DNA of 64,000 nt, taken from Cellvibrionaceae bacterium (GTDB lineage: Bacteria; Pseudomonadota; Gammaproteobacteria; Pseudomonadales; Cellvibrionaceae). The stretch's first letter is position 1, and every line of letters starts with the position of its first letter. The DNA lies in the NCBI GenBank assembly GCA_021151825.1, contig JAGKWQ010000008.1, forward strand, positions 186,001 through 250,000, read 5' to 3'. The notes beneath the pieces are model-generated. The model was not told the origin of the DNA. It made no database searches and saw only the letters and a program-made list of their open reading frames with translations. Shown piece after piece: positions 8,445 through 18,078 of the stretch. The position numbers were made by a program, and so were the translations under genes.

Positions 8445-10169
8445 TCAGGTTTTCTTCGTAACAGGTTTGACACCAATTTTGCGAACATCGTTACCGTCAA
8501 CTTCTGCAATAGTCCACAACATCCCACTCCACTCGGATTGGTCACCCACTACCGGCTTACCCCCCAACATATGAGCGATTAATGAACCTAATGTTTTGTG
8601 CTCTTCATAGCCTTTCATATCGAGTCGATACAACATCGCCAAATCACTCAACTCAGCATCGCCCTGAATAATAAAATCACCAAAGAAACTTAAATCCAGC
8701 GTACGTTTCGGCGCTACGCTGAATAATTTACCTAATGATGGCAAATCATTTTCATGGCCGATTACACACAGCACATCACCCGCCATCAACCGCGTACTAC
8801 CCGATGGATGCAATAATTCTTTATCGCGAAATAGCGCCGCGATACGTGTGTTATCAGGCATATGCAATTCACGTAGCGCCGCACCGATACACCACTTTTC
8901 CGCACCCAGTTTGTAAATAAACAATTCCCACTGGCTGGTGACATGAATCTCCAAACCGGCGCGAGACATAGGGGATGGAGTTTCAGGCACCACCACATTA
9001 GCCAACTTTGCAGCAAAACCAAGGGTGGTGCCTTGCATCAATAGAGAAACCAAAACGATAAAAAACGCTACATTAAAAAATAGCTGGGCATTTTCCAAAC
9101 CGGCCATAAAGGGAAATACCGCCAGGATGACCGGTACCGCACCGCGCAACCCCACCCAGGAAATAAACGTGCGCTCCCGCCAGTTAAAACTACGAAACGG
9201 CAACAGCCCCACAAAAATAGATAAAGGACGGGCAAATAAAATAATCCACAGGGACAACAGCAAAGCAGGCACAGCAATCGGCAGCAATTGACTTGGAATG
9301 AGCAACAACCCCAACACCAAAAACATTCCAATCTGGCTTAACCACGCCAGCCCATCAAACATATGCAAAATGCCGTGGCGATTGCGGATGGGTTGGTTAC
9401 CCAACATCAAGCCACAAACATACACCGTCAAAATACCGCTGCCGTGCAAAGCGTTCGACAAGGCGAAGAGCATAATGGCTCCGCTCACCGCCAGCAGCGG
9501 ATATAAACCACCGGCGATAGTCAGGCGATTGATCATCTGCAACAACAACCATCCACCACCTAAACCGAATGCAATACCAATCGCAAAATGTTCGACGAAC
9601 GTTCCCAACAACCCCCAGGAAAAACCGGTTTGACCGGCAGAAATCATGGCAATCAAGGTGATGGTTAAAAATACGGCCATAGGATCATTACTGCCCGACT
9701 CGATCTCCAGCGTCGCACTAACCCGTTCGTTCAAACCTTTACCATTCAGCAGATTAAACACGACAGCCGCATCCGTTGAGCCAACAATTGCGCCGATCAA
9801 TAAACCTTCAAGCAAGCTCAAATCAAACAGCCAGGCCGCTGCCCAACCAGTCAAGCCGGCAGTAATCAGCACACCGACGGTCGCCAGTGATAATGCCGGC
9901 GTCAGCGCCACGCGAAAACTACTGGTCCGCGTACGCATGCCACCGTCCAGCAAAATAATGGCCAGGGCAAGGTTACTGACCAAATAAGCTGAAGAATAAT
10001 CTTTGTACTCAATACCTCCCGGGCCATCCACACCGGCAAGCATTCCCACTGCTAAAAAAATAACCAGAATGGGAATGCCAACACGGGTCGAAATTGAACT
10101 CATCAAAATGCTGGCGGCAACAAGCAACGCCCCAATAAGCAATACATGGTTGATGGTAATAGCGTCCAA
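8445..10169 (-). CDS. nhaP2: CPA1-type K+/H+ antiporter, NhaP2/CvrA family
   Basis: This inner-membrane cation/proton antiporter probably exports K+ (or Na+) in exchange for protons. The 574-aa protein has about twelve hydrophobic helices in residues 1-390, including LAVGMLAGVDGPGG and the conserved acidic segment IVGSTDAAVVFNLL / LEIESGSNDPMAVF. A cytoplasmic RCK-C (TrkA-C) domain at about 405-485 and a C-terminal CorC/HlyC-like domain match NhaP2 layout and length (E. coli CvrA 578 aa). It is the first gene of a probable two-gene unit with gabD. Confidence 0.9.
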   Translation of the reverse strand: MDAITINHVLLIGALLVAASILMSSISTRVGIPILVIFLAVGMLAGVDGPGGIEYKDYSSAYLVSNLALAIILLDGGMRTRTSSFRVALTPALSLATVGVLITAGLTGWAAAWLFDLSLLEGLLIGAIVGSTDAAVVFNLLNGKGLNERVSATLEIESGSNDPMAVFLTITLIAMISAGQTGFSWGLLGTFVEHFAIGIAFGLGGGWLLLQMINRLTIAGGLYPLLAVSGAIMLFALSNALHGSGILTVYVCGLMLGNQPIRNRHGILHMFDGLAWLSQIGMFLVLGLLLIPSQLLPIAVPALLLSLWIILFARPLSIFVGLLPFRSFNWRERTFISWVGLRGAVPVILAVFPFMAGLENAQLFFNVAFFIVLVSLLMQGTTLGFAAKLANVVVPETPSPMSRAGLEIHVTSQWELFIYKLGAEKWCIGAALRELHMPDNTRIAALFRDKELLHPSGSTRLMAGDVLCVIGHENDLPSLGKLFSVAPKRTLDLSFFGDFIIQGDAELSDLAMLYRLDMKGYEEHKTLGSLIAHMLGGKPVVGDQSEWSGMLWTIAEVDGNDVRKIGVKPVTKKT

Positions 10170-10391
10170 AAACTAACCCTTATTCTGAGAATGAGATAAA
10201 AATAGCGATGAGCGAAATAAAAATCGCAATAAGTCCAATAAAAACAATTACTAACTGTAAAGGATTGTAACCCGCCGTCAGTGCCAACTGTCAAAACCCC
10301 ACGCATGAATAATGAGTAAAGCTTAAAATTTATAAAAAAATAGTCGGTGATAGAGCATTGAAAGACGCACTACTTCAGCGCCGATTCGGGC

Positions 10392-10397
10392 TATAAT
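10392..10397 (+). promoter_or_regulatory. Probable -10 element for the RNase II gene
   Basis: A perfect TATAAT lies 33 bases before the rnb start codon. No good -35 hexamer occurs at the usual 16-18 bp spacing (a TTGAAA sits too far upstream, at 10358), so the promoter assignment is partial. The rest of 10170-10429 shows AT-rich sequence and no gene. Confidence 0.5.
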
Positions 10398-10429
10398 CCG
10401 GCGCACAATCCTTATATAAGTCGTACCTC

Positions 10430-12424
10430 ATGCTCAATAAAGATGCCCTGCAACAACTTTCCCAACTGAAATCGTCAATCGTATCCGCTAAGGACATAGC
10501 GCAAGGCTCGGTTCGCACTACTACCAAACGTTTTGGTTTTCTGATTCTTGATGACGGGCGCGAAGCATTTATCGACCCGGAGCAGATGATGCGTGTACTA
10601 CCGGATGACCGGGTTGAGGCCGAAATCACCACCAATAGCAAAGGTCAGTTTGAAGCCAAATTGGTAAAACTGATCACCCCGGGCCTGAAGGAATTTGTCG
10701 GCCGTTATGTGAACAAAGGTACAACGGATTTTGTTGAACCTGACGTTGCCAACTTTAACCGTTGGTTATTTATTCCGCCGCAGGAACGTAAAGGTTTTGA
10801 AGTTGGCGACCTGATTCACTGCGAGATCGCTCGCCACCCATTTAACAGTGAAGGAAAAACGCAAGTACATATCGTTCATCGTCTTGGCAAAGGGGAAGAC
10901 CCAGGCGTAGAAAGTCGTTACAGCATTGCCAAATTCCATATGCCGTTCGAGTGGCAAGCTCCTGCACAGAATCAGGCGAGCAGTATTAATTGGTCACCGT
11001 TAACGTTTGATAATGGCGAAGTGGATTTAACTCACCTGCCCTTTGTGACGATTGACTCCGAAAATACTCGCGATATGGATGATGCGATTTATATCGCTGC
11101 GAACGATCAAGGCTGGGAATTAATTACCGCTATTGCGGACCCGAGCAAACACATCGATTTTGGCAGCCCGCTTGAACTCGCAGCACGCGAACGCGCCAGC
11201 ACGCATTATATTCTCGGGCAAACCGTTACCATGTTACCGGTAGATTTATCGCACGATACTTACTCACTGGTTCCCGAACAAAAACGCCCTACCGTAATTT
11301 GCCGCATGCAAATCCTGCGCGACGGCACGATCAACAAATATGAATTTGCAGAAGCGCTGATTCGCTCACAATGCAAATTAAGTTATCAAGGCGTCTTTGA
11401 TGCATTAACCAATGACATCTCTACACTATCTGCACCGACACATGTGCACGACATGTTGGTAGAACTGCAAGCGTTTGCGCAGGCACGCGCGGCGTATCGC
11501 CAAGCCAATTCATTAGTTATGGAAGAACGTGCAGATTATGCGTTTGTATTAAACGACCAGAAAAAAATTGATCATATCGAAAAGCGTGAACGCAATACTG
11601 CTCATCGCATGATTGAAGAAGCAATGCTCGTCACCAATATTTGTGCAGGCGAATTATTTTTACAGCACCCTGGCTACGGTATTTTTTCCAGCCACATCGG
11701 CTTTCGCCCTGAGCGAGTTAACGATGCACAAGCATTGATATTGGAAGATCGCCCGGATTTAACACCCGGCGATCTAACACAGCTCGATAATTTCAAAGCG
11801 CTATTTCGCGAACTGCGCACAAACCCAACTAACAATGCGAATAGCGCACCGCTGCATTCTTTGTTACAGCGCATGTTGCAAGCAGGATCACTCACCTTTG
11901 ATCCAATCCCGCATTTTGGCCTCGGCTTTAATGCTTACGCGATGGTGACCTCACCTATTCGTCGCTATAACGATTTATTTAACCACATCGCCATCAAACG
12001 CATTCTACGCGGATTACCGCCGGTTGATATTGACGATAAAAAACAATTTGCCGATGCCCTGCAAAACCAATTAAACACTGGCCGCCAAGCTTGCCGTTTT
12101 ACTGAAACATGGTTGGGCTGCCAGTACGCGGCGCAACATGTTGGCAGTTTACATCAAGGCAGCGTTGCACTCGTCAATTCATTTGGTTTGGGTCTCAAAC
12201 TGGATGATTGGGGATTGGACGGTTACGCATTGCTCGCATCTAAAGAAAGTGATGTAAAAGCGCAATTCGATTCACGCCGCCTGAGCTTAACCATTGAAGG
12301 AAAAACCTGGCGCCTGGACGATAAGGTTTACGTTCTGGTAAAAGATGTGGACATTGAAAAACGTAAAATTAATTTGGAAATTGTTAGCGAGGAAACCGCA
12401 CAACGTTTAAGTGCATGGCTTTAA
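10430..12424 (+). CDS. rnb: Exoribonuclease II (RNB family)
   Basis: This is a processive 3'-to-5' exoribonuclease that degrades single-stranded RNA to nucleoside monophosphates. The 664-aa protein has N-terminal OB-fold cold-shock domains (TTKRFGFLILDDGREAFI), the RNB catalytic domain with the acidic cluster TIDSENTRDMDDAI at about residue 205, the conserved TSPIRRYNDLFNH near residue 505, and a C-terminal S1 domain. Length and the short N-terminus fit RNase II (644 aa in E. coli) better than RNase R (about 800 aa with a basic tail). It lies 27 bp before the EVE-domain gene on the same strand, so the two are probably co-transcribed. Confidence 0.88.
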   Translation: MLNKDALQQLSQLKSSIVSAKDIAQGSVRTTTKRFGFLILDDGREAFIDPEQMMRVLPDDRVEAEITTNSKGQFEAKLVKLITPGLKEFVGRYVNKGTTDFVEPDVANFNRWLFIPPQERKGFEVGDLIHCEIARHPFNSEGKTQVHIVHRLGKGEDPGVESRYSIAKFHMPFEWQAPAQNQASSINWSPLTFDNGEVDLTHLPFVTIDSENTRDMDDAIYIAANDQGWELITAIADPSKHIDFGSPLELAARERASTHYILGQTVTMLPVDLSHDTYSLVPEQKRPTVICRMQILRDGTINKYEFAEALIRSQCKLSYQGVFDALTNDISTLSAPTHVHDMLVELQAFAQARAAYRQANSLVMEERADYAFVLNDQKKIDHIEKRERNTAHRMIEEAMLVTNICAGELFLQHPGYGIFSSHIGFRPERVNDAQALILEDRPDLTPGDLTQLDNFKALFRELRTNPTNNANSAPLHSLLQRMLQAGSLTFDPIPHFGLGFNAYAMVTSPIRRYNDLFNHIAIKRILRGLPPVDIDDKKQFADALQNQLNTGRQACRFTETWLGCQYAAQHVGSLHQGSVALVNSFGLGLKLDDWGLDGYALLASKESDVKAQFDSRRLSLTIEGKTWRLDDKVYVLVKDVDIEKRKINLEIVSEETAQRLSAWL

Positions 12425-12451
12425 ATTAAAATCCCGTAAGGAAGATGATCT

Positions 12452-12916
12452 ATGGCAAAGCAATATTGGTTATTCAAAGCTGAACCCCATATCTATGGCA
12501 TAGATCATCTCGCCGCCGCCCCCAACAAAACCGGCCGTTGGGATGGTATCCGCAATTACCAGGCAAGAAATTTTTTACGCGACCAAGTCAAACTCGGCGA
12601 TGAAGTTTTCATCTACCACAGCAGCTGCAAAAATGTCGGCATCGTCGGCACTGCGAAAGTTGTAAAAACTGCCTACCCCGATCCAACACAATTTAATCCG
12701 GAAAGTGATTATTACGATCCAAAATCCACGCAGGAAAACCCGCGCTGGGTTTCGGTAGATATTCAACTCACTAAAGTTTTTTCGCGCTTAATTCCGCTTG
12801 CGGAAATTAAAGCACAACGTGAATTAGACGATATGGTGTTGGTTAAACAGAGCCGACTTTCTACGCAACCGGTAACGGCGGATGAATGGAAGTTGATTAA
12901 CTCATTATTAAAATAA
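12452..12916 (+). CDS. EVE domain-containing protein (PUA-like fold)
   Basis: The 154-aa protein begins MAKQYWLFKAEP, the hallmark of EVE proteins such as human THYN1, and retains WDGIRNYQARNFLRD and GDEVFIYHSSC. EVE domains belong to the PUA superfamily and are thought to recognise modified bases in DNA or RNA; the ligand here is unknown. AAGGAAGATG upstream supplies the ribosome site. Its position behind an exoribonuclease gene suggests a nucleic-acid-related role, which is inference only. Confidence 0.88.
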   Translation: MAKQYWLFKAEPHIYGIDHLAAAPNKTGRWDGIRNYQARNFLRDQVKLGDEVFIYHSSCKNVGIVGTAKVVKTAYPDPTQFNPESDYYDPKSTQENPRWVSVDIQLTKVFSRLIPLAEIKAQRELDDMVLVKQSRLSTQPVTADEWKLINSLLK

Positions 12917-13054
12917 TGTAGGCAGGAAAAGCGCAGCGCCTTCCGACACAAAAACCGCCCTCCTGTTCTGCCAATTTAAATAGTGAATACCGAAAAGCGT
13001 TTTTGGCTTTTCCAGCCTACGCAAGAATTTGCGCTGCGAATTGCTGCAGAAAAA

Positions 13055-13083
13055 AATAAACCAGCAATTGCTGGTTTATTTTT
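13055..13083. terminator. Bidirectional terminator, rnb/EVE unit versus deacylase-like gene
   Basis: A perfect 26-base palindrome (half-site AATAAACCAGCAA, 13055-13080) lies between converging genes and has A and T runs on its two sides. Confidence 0.85.
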
Positions 13084-13101
13084 AAGATATGTTGACTTGC
13101 T

Positions 13102-14664
13102 TCATTCATCGGCCATTCGATCTTGTGCCTTACTCACCCCCGTTTCAGGCTCTTCCACTTCATCGGTTGAGTCAGCACCGGAATCGTCACCATCTTCTTC
13201 ATCCTCTTCCGGTGCAGCTTGATTCATTTGGCTTTCTTCAATCAGAATCGCTTCCGGAGTCTGGATACCGATATGGTATGCGGCAAAACCGGGAAGAACG
13301 ACTTGATCCAATGCCATTCCAATGACCCTTCCGGTGTAAGGTGATTTAATTGTTGTGCGCGCATTGGTAATTGGATCTGTTACTGTACCAAGGATATCCC
13401 CTTCTTTAACACGCTGCCCCAAGGTTGCGGTACTGAATAAAATTCCACTTTGATTTGCACGCACCCAGGTTGAACGATAATAAACCGGAGCGATGCGATT
13501 CCAACGTTTTTGCTTGCCGTACATGCCAGTTTTTGCGAGCAACGTATTGAGCGCAGCAACACCCTGCTCTACGACGTCGCGCTGCATTGCCATCGGCTCT
13601 CCCGCCTCCAGGGTCACCGATGGAATTCCCGCGCGCACCGCCGCCGTACGCAATGAGCTTGGATTACCACGGCTGTTTAATACAGCAATCACACCAAAAC
13701 TTTGCGCGAGGCGCGCAACATTTTCATCACTCAAGTCTGCGCGCAATTGCGGTAAATTGGTGCGATGAAATGAACCCGTATGCAAATCCACCAATGAGTC
13801 GCAATGCATGATGACTTTGGAAAAAAATGAATGCGCCAAGCGCGATGCTGAACTACCGTAAGTATTTCCGGGGAAATAGCGGTTCCAATCGCGGCGATCT
13901 GGCAAGTAACGGGAGTTGCGACGGAAGCCCATAATATTGGCAACCGGCACACCAATAATAGTGCCGTTTAATTTTGCCGGATCGATATCAAACATAACGC
14001 GGCGAATCATTTCAATACCATTCAACTCATCACCGTGCACTGCCGCTGTCAAACACAAGGTTTTACCTGGGTTAGCACCATTCACTACCAACACCGGCGT
14101 GGCTTCACTGAATGCGCCCACTGCTGCATCCGAACTCCAGGTCAAACGCACTGACGAATTCGGTTTTACTTCTGTGTCCAGAATAAATTTGGAAAGTGCG
14201 ATAGAACTGGTCGCTACAGGAACAATATCAGGTGAAGCAGGAATAGTGCTGGCAGGTTCAACAATAACCGGACTTATAACGGCAGCACTCGATGACACCT
14301 GTTCGCTGGACGATGCAACACTACTACTGGAAATTTCAACAACAGAACTGGCAACAGAAGATTCAGCAGCAGACGATGACTGTATTGAGGTTGATCCAGT
14401 TACGGAAGTTGTTGCGGATGATACGGTTTCAGCAACAGACGATTCTGCTTGCACTGACAAAGGCTCTTGCACAGCAGCAACCACACCGACATGCGCTGCA
14501 CTTGAAGCAGGAACCATTAAGTTACCGACAACGTTATCAACGAGCGAAGGCTCACTGGAATTGCTGACACCTTGGGCCAATACAAATCCACTGTTAAAAA
14601 AAGAACTGAGAAAAAACGATGTAAAAAGAAATTTAATTGCGGTTGATAAGCAAAATTGCTGCAT
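13102..14664 (-). CDS. Exported succinylglutamate desuccinylase/aspartoacylase-family protein with Ser-rich linker
   Basis: The 520-aa protein has an N-terminal signal peptide (cleavage near VLA-QG, residue 30), a long Ser/Val/Ala-rich linker at about 40-165, and a zinc-dependent M14-like catalytic domain. Zinc-ligand candidates are VHGDELNG (about residue 209) and DLHTGS (about residue 292). A further beta domain carries SPYTGRVIG, as in AstE/AspA-like proteins of unknown substrate, and the tail is very acidic (EEDEEDGDD). The family removes acyl groups from amino acids or cuts peptides. Poly-serine linkers like this are typical of secreted Cellvibrio and Saccharophagus enzymes. The true substrate cannot be inferred; an envelope or extracellular role is likely. 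Confidence 0.8.
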   Translation of the reverse strand: MQQFCLSTAIKFLFTSFFLSSFFNSGFVLAQGVSNSSEPSLVDNVVGNLMVPASSAAHVGVVAAVQEPLSVQAESSVAETVSSATTSVTGSTSIQSSSAAESSVASSVVEISSSSVASSSEQVSSSAAVISPVIVEPASTIPASPDIVPVATSSIALSKFILDTEVKPNSSVRLTWSSDAAVGAFSEATPVLVVNGANPGKTLCLTAAVHGDELNGIEMIRRVMFDIDPAKLNGTIIGVPVANIMGFRRNSRYLPDRRDWNRYFPGNTYGSSASRLAHSFFSKVIMHCDSLVDLHTGSFHRTNLPQLRADLSDENVARLAQSFGVIAVLNSRGNPSSLRTAAVRAGIPSVTLEAGEPMAMQRDVVEQGVAALNTLLAKTGMYGKQKRWNRIAPVYYRSTWVRANQSGILFSTATLGQRVKEGDILGTVTDPITNARTTIKSPYTGRVIGMALDQVVLPGFAAYHIGIQTPEAILIEESQMNQAAPEEDEEDGDDSGADSTDEVEEPETGVSKAQDRMADE

Positions 14665-14739
14665 AAGTTCAGCGTCTCATTAGTATAGAAATATCACTGC
14701 ACAGCACACATCCCTGTGATGAATCCTGACAATAATTAA

Positions 14740-16317
14740 TTATTCCCACTCGATAGTAGCTGGCGGTTTACTCGATACATCATAGCAGACACGTGAAACA
14801 CCGGAGATTTCATTGATAATACGACCGGAAACCTTTTCCAGTAATTCGTAAGGCAAGTGCGCCCAGCGTGCCGTCATAAAATCTACCGTTTCTACGGCAC
14901 GCAATGAAATCACCCACTCGTAACGACGGCCATCACCAACAACACCTACAGATTTTACCGGCAGGAAAACAGCAAAGGCTTGTGAGGTTTTGTGATACCA
15001 GCCAGAAGCATGTAACTCTTCCAAAAAGATCGCATCGGCTTCACGCAGGATATCCGCATATTCTTTTTTCACTTCGCCGAGAATACGCACACCTAAACCT
15101 GGGCCCGGGAATGGATGGCGATAAACCATATCGTATGGCAAACCCAATTCCAGACCGATTGCGCGCACTTCGTCTTTGAATAATTCACGCAGCGGCTCAA
15201 CTAATTTGAAAGCAATATCGTCCGGCAAACCACCCACGTTGTGATGTGATTTGATTACGTGTGCTTTTCCGGTTTTTGCAGCGGCAGATTCAATAACATC
15301 AGGATAAATAGTGCCCTGCGCCAGCCATTTAACATCTTTAAGTTTAGTGGCTTCTGCATCAAATACATCGATAAAAGTACCACCGATAATTTTGCGTTTT
15401 TTCTCGGGGTCGTTAACACCAGCAAGCTTGCCGAGGAATTGATCTTGCGCATCAGCACGGATAACACGCACACCCATATTTTTGGCGAACATATCCATTA
15501 CCTGATCGCCTTCATTTTTGCGCAGCAGACCGTTATCAACGAACACACACGTAAGTTGATCGCCGATAGCTTTATGCAGCAACGCGGCAACAACAGAAGA
15601 ATCCACACCGCCGGACAGACCGAGCAATACTTTGTCAGTACCGACTTGCTCGCGAACTTTTTTGATTGCGTCTTCAACAATATTGGCCGCAGTCCACAAA
15701 GGTTCACAGCCGCAAATGTTTAAAATAAAATGTTCGTAAATGCGTTTGCCTTGCAACGTATGCGTTACTTCGGGGTGAAATTGCACACCGTAGAATTTTC
15801 TAGCTTCATCAACAATTCCCGCAATCGGGCACGAAGGCGTTGAAGCAAGAATGCTAAAACCTGCTGGCATTTTGGTGACCTTGTCACCGTGGCTCATCCA
15901 CACATCAAGCAGTGCATTACCATCAGAATCCACATGGTCTTTAATGTCCTGGAAGATCGCACTGTCAGCTTCCACTTTTACTTGCGCATAACCAAATTCA
16001 CGGATGTTGGAACCTTCAACAGCACCACCCAGTTGTTCAGCCATGGTTTGCATGCCGTAGCAAATACCAAATACGGGCACACCCAAATTAAATACCGCTT
16101 CCGGTGAACGCGGTGAGTTAGCCTCATGAACAGATTCAGGGCCGCCCGCCAAAATAATTCCTTTGGGGTTGTAAGCGCGAATTTCTTCATCGCTCATATC
16201 CCAGGCGCGAATTTCAGAGAAGACGCCAATTTCGCGCACGCGACGCGCAATCAATTGGGTGTACTGTGAACCGAAATCCAGAATAAGAATTCGCTGTGCA
16301 TGAATATCGTGAGACAT
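14740..16317 (-). CDS. guaA: GMP synthase (glutamine-hydrolysing)
   Basis: GuaA aminates XMP to GMP with glutamine and ATP in purine synthesis. The 525-aa protein has the class I glutamine amidotransferase domain with nucleophile C86 (GICYGMQ) and FHPEV, the ATP pyrophosphatase P-loop GLSGGVDSSV near residue 234, and the C-terminal dimerisation domain ending PPATIEWE. It follows guaB on the same strand, separated by 146 bp that contain a strong hairpin. Confidence 0.97.
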   Translation of the reverse strand: MSHDIHAQRILILDFGSQYTQLIARRVREIGVFSEIRAWDMSDEEIRAYNPKGIILAGGPESVHEANSPRSPEAVFNLGVPVFGICYGMQTMAEQLGGAVEGSNIREFGYAQVKVEADSAIFQDIKDHVDSDGNALLDVWMSHGDKVTKMPAGFSILASTPSCPIAGIVDEARKFYGVQFHPEVTHTLQGKRIYEHFILNICGCEPLWTAANIVEDAIKKVREQVGTDKVLLGLSGGVDSSVVAALLHKAIGDQLTCVFVDNGLLRKNEGDQVMDMFAKNMGVRVIRADAQDQFLGKLAGVNDPEKKRKIIGGTFIDVFDAEATKLKDVKWLAQGTIYPDVIESAAAKTGKAHVIKSHHNVGGLPDDIAFKLVEPLRELFKDEVRAIGLELGLPYDMVYRHPFPGPGLGVRILGEVKKEYADILREADAIFLEELHASGWYHKTSQAFAVFLPVKSVGVVGDGRRYEWVISLRAVETVDFMTARWAHLPYELLEKVSGRIINEISGVSRVCYDVSSKPPATIEWE

Positions 16318-16383
16318 GTTGTGTCCTGTTCGAAAATGAAAAAAATCAGAAAATAAAACTTAAAAATGAATTCTGCTGAAACG

Positions 16384-16410
16384 AAAAACTCGGGCTAAAC
16401 CCGAGTTTTT
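16384..16410. terminator. Hairpin between guaB and guaA
   Basis: An 11-bp stem (AAAAACTCGGG / CCCGAGTTTTT) with a 5-base loop has T-runs on both strands. It looks like an intrinsic terminator or attenuator inside the guaB-guaA unit and may lower guaA expression relative to guaB. Confidence 0.75.
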
Positions 16411-16463
16411 CACGCTGACCTGTTAAGAGCTAATGACTACTCAAATTAACGGTCATCACTTAA

Positions 16464-17939
16464 TTAACGGCCACCGATAGGATAGTTTGGTGCTTCTTTA
16501 GTGATCTGCACATCATGCACGTGGCTTTCACCCATCCCCGCCGCCGTTACGCGCACAAATTCTGGTTTGGTGCGCATCGCCTCCAGATCAGAACAACCGG
16601 TGTAACCCATAGCTGAACGTAAACCACCCATCATTTGGTGAACGATTGCTGCCAATGGCCCCTTATAAGGAACACGCCCTTCAATGCCCTCCGGAACCAG
16701 TTTTTCAGCACCGGCACTGGCATCCTGGAAATAGCGATCACTGGAACCTTGCGATTGGGACATAGCCCCCAAGGAACCCATACCGCGGTAAGCTTTGTAA
16801 GTACGACCTTGATACAACTCCACTTCACCCGGTGCCTCTTCAGTACCGGCAAACATGGAGCCCATCATTACCGCATGGGCACCGGCAACTACAGCCTTGG
16901 CGATATCACCGGAATAGCGAATACCACCATCAGCAATTGCAGGAACGCCGGTACCTTGTAATGCAGCAACCACATTGGCAATCGCAGAAATTTGCGGAAC
17001 ACCTACACCACTGACGATACGGGTTGTACAAATAGAACCTGGGCCGATGCCGACCTTCACCGCATCCGCACCTGCTTCAACTAATGCCAAAGCCGCGGCA
17101 CCGGTAGCGATATTGCCACCAATGACTTGTACATCGGGATATTTGGTTTTGATCGCACGCACGCGATCCAACACGTTTTTGCTGTGGCCGTGAGCGGTAT
17201 CAACTACCAACACATCTACGCCAGCTTCAACCAATGCATCAACACGGGCATCGGTATCGCGGCTGGTGCCAACGCTCGCACCTACGCGCAGACGACCTTC
17301 CGGGTCTTTACAAGCGCTGGGGTATCTCTCGGCTTTGTTGATGTCCTTAACGGTGATTAAACCCGTTAATTCAAAATTGTCATTCACCACCAACACCTTT
17401 TCGATACGGTGTTTGTGCAACAGATTGCGCACTTCTTCCGAAGTGAAACCTTCTTTAACCGTTACCAACTGGGCTTTGGGGGTCATGATGCTGGAAACGC
17501 TGGCATCAAGATTAGTTTCAAAGCGTACATCGCGACCGGTAACGATCCCCACCAAATCACCGTTATTCAGTACAGGAACACCGGAGATATTGTTTTTGCG
17601 GGTCAATGCAATCAGTTCGCGAATAGTTGCGCCTGAATCAATGGTGATTGGATCTTTCACCACACCGGCTTCAAATTTCTTAACGGCACGCACTTCGGCA
17701 GCTTGCTGTTCGACGGTCATATTCTTGTGGATGATACCGATACCACCTTCCTGCGCCATGGAAATAGCAAGGCGCGCTTCAGTAACAGTATCCATCGCAG
17801 CGGAAATCAGAGGAATATTTAGCTGGATCTTGCGAGTCAACTGAGTCTTCAGGGATACATCCTTCGGGGTGACATCCGAAAAACCTGGTACCAGGAGCAC
17901 ATCATCAAACGTGAGCGCTTCTTCAGCAATTCGCAACAT
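16464..17939 (-). CDS. guaB: Inosine-5'-monophosphate dehydrogenase
   Basis: GuaB oxidises IMP to XMP with NAD+, the committed step to guanine nucleotides. The 491-aa protein has the TIM-barrel start EEALTFDDVLLVPG, a CBS-domain pair at about 95-205, and the catalytic loop GPGSICTTRIVSGVG with the active cysteine. A TTG codon at 17954 extends the frame by five residues, but GAGG lies eight bases before the ATG at 17939 and the resulting N-terminus (MLRIAEEALTF) matches the family. It is upstream of guaA and divergent from xseA. Confidence 0.97.
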   Translation of the reverse strand: MLRIAEEALTFDDVLLVPGFSDVTPKDVSLKTQLTRKIQLNIPLISAAMDTVTEARLAISMAQEGGIGIIHKNMTVEQQAAEVRAVKKFEAGVVKDPITIDSGATIRELIALTRKNNISGVPVLNNGDLVGIVTGRDVRFETNLDASVSSIMTPKAQLVTVKEGFTSEEVRNLLHKHRIEKVLVVNDNFELTGLITVKDINKAERYPSACKDPEGRLRVGASVGTSRDTDARVDALVEAGVDVLVVDTAHGHSKNVLDRVRAIKTKYPDVQVIGGNIATGAAALALVEAGADAVKVGIGPGSICTTRIVSGVGVPQISAIANVVAALQGTGVPAIADGGIRYSGDIAKAVVAGAHAVMMGSMFAGTEEAPGEVELYQGRTYKAYRGMGSLGAMSQSQGSSDRYFQDASAGAEKLVPEGIEGRVPYKGPLAAIVHQMMGGLRSAMGYTGCSDLEAMRTKPEFVRVTAAGMGESHVHDVQITKEAPNYPIGGR

Positions 17940-18078
17940 AGCTACCAACCTCAAAATAGAGCGGGAAAAATAAACGCGGAATTATAGCGGCTCGATCCCT
18001 GCGGGTAAACTAATAACCACTATATCTTGTGGCTATTACCCGCTTTCAGGCTATCCGCACACCGATGCCTGGCATAGA

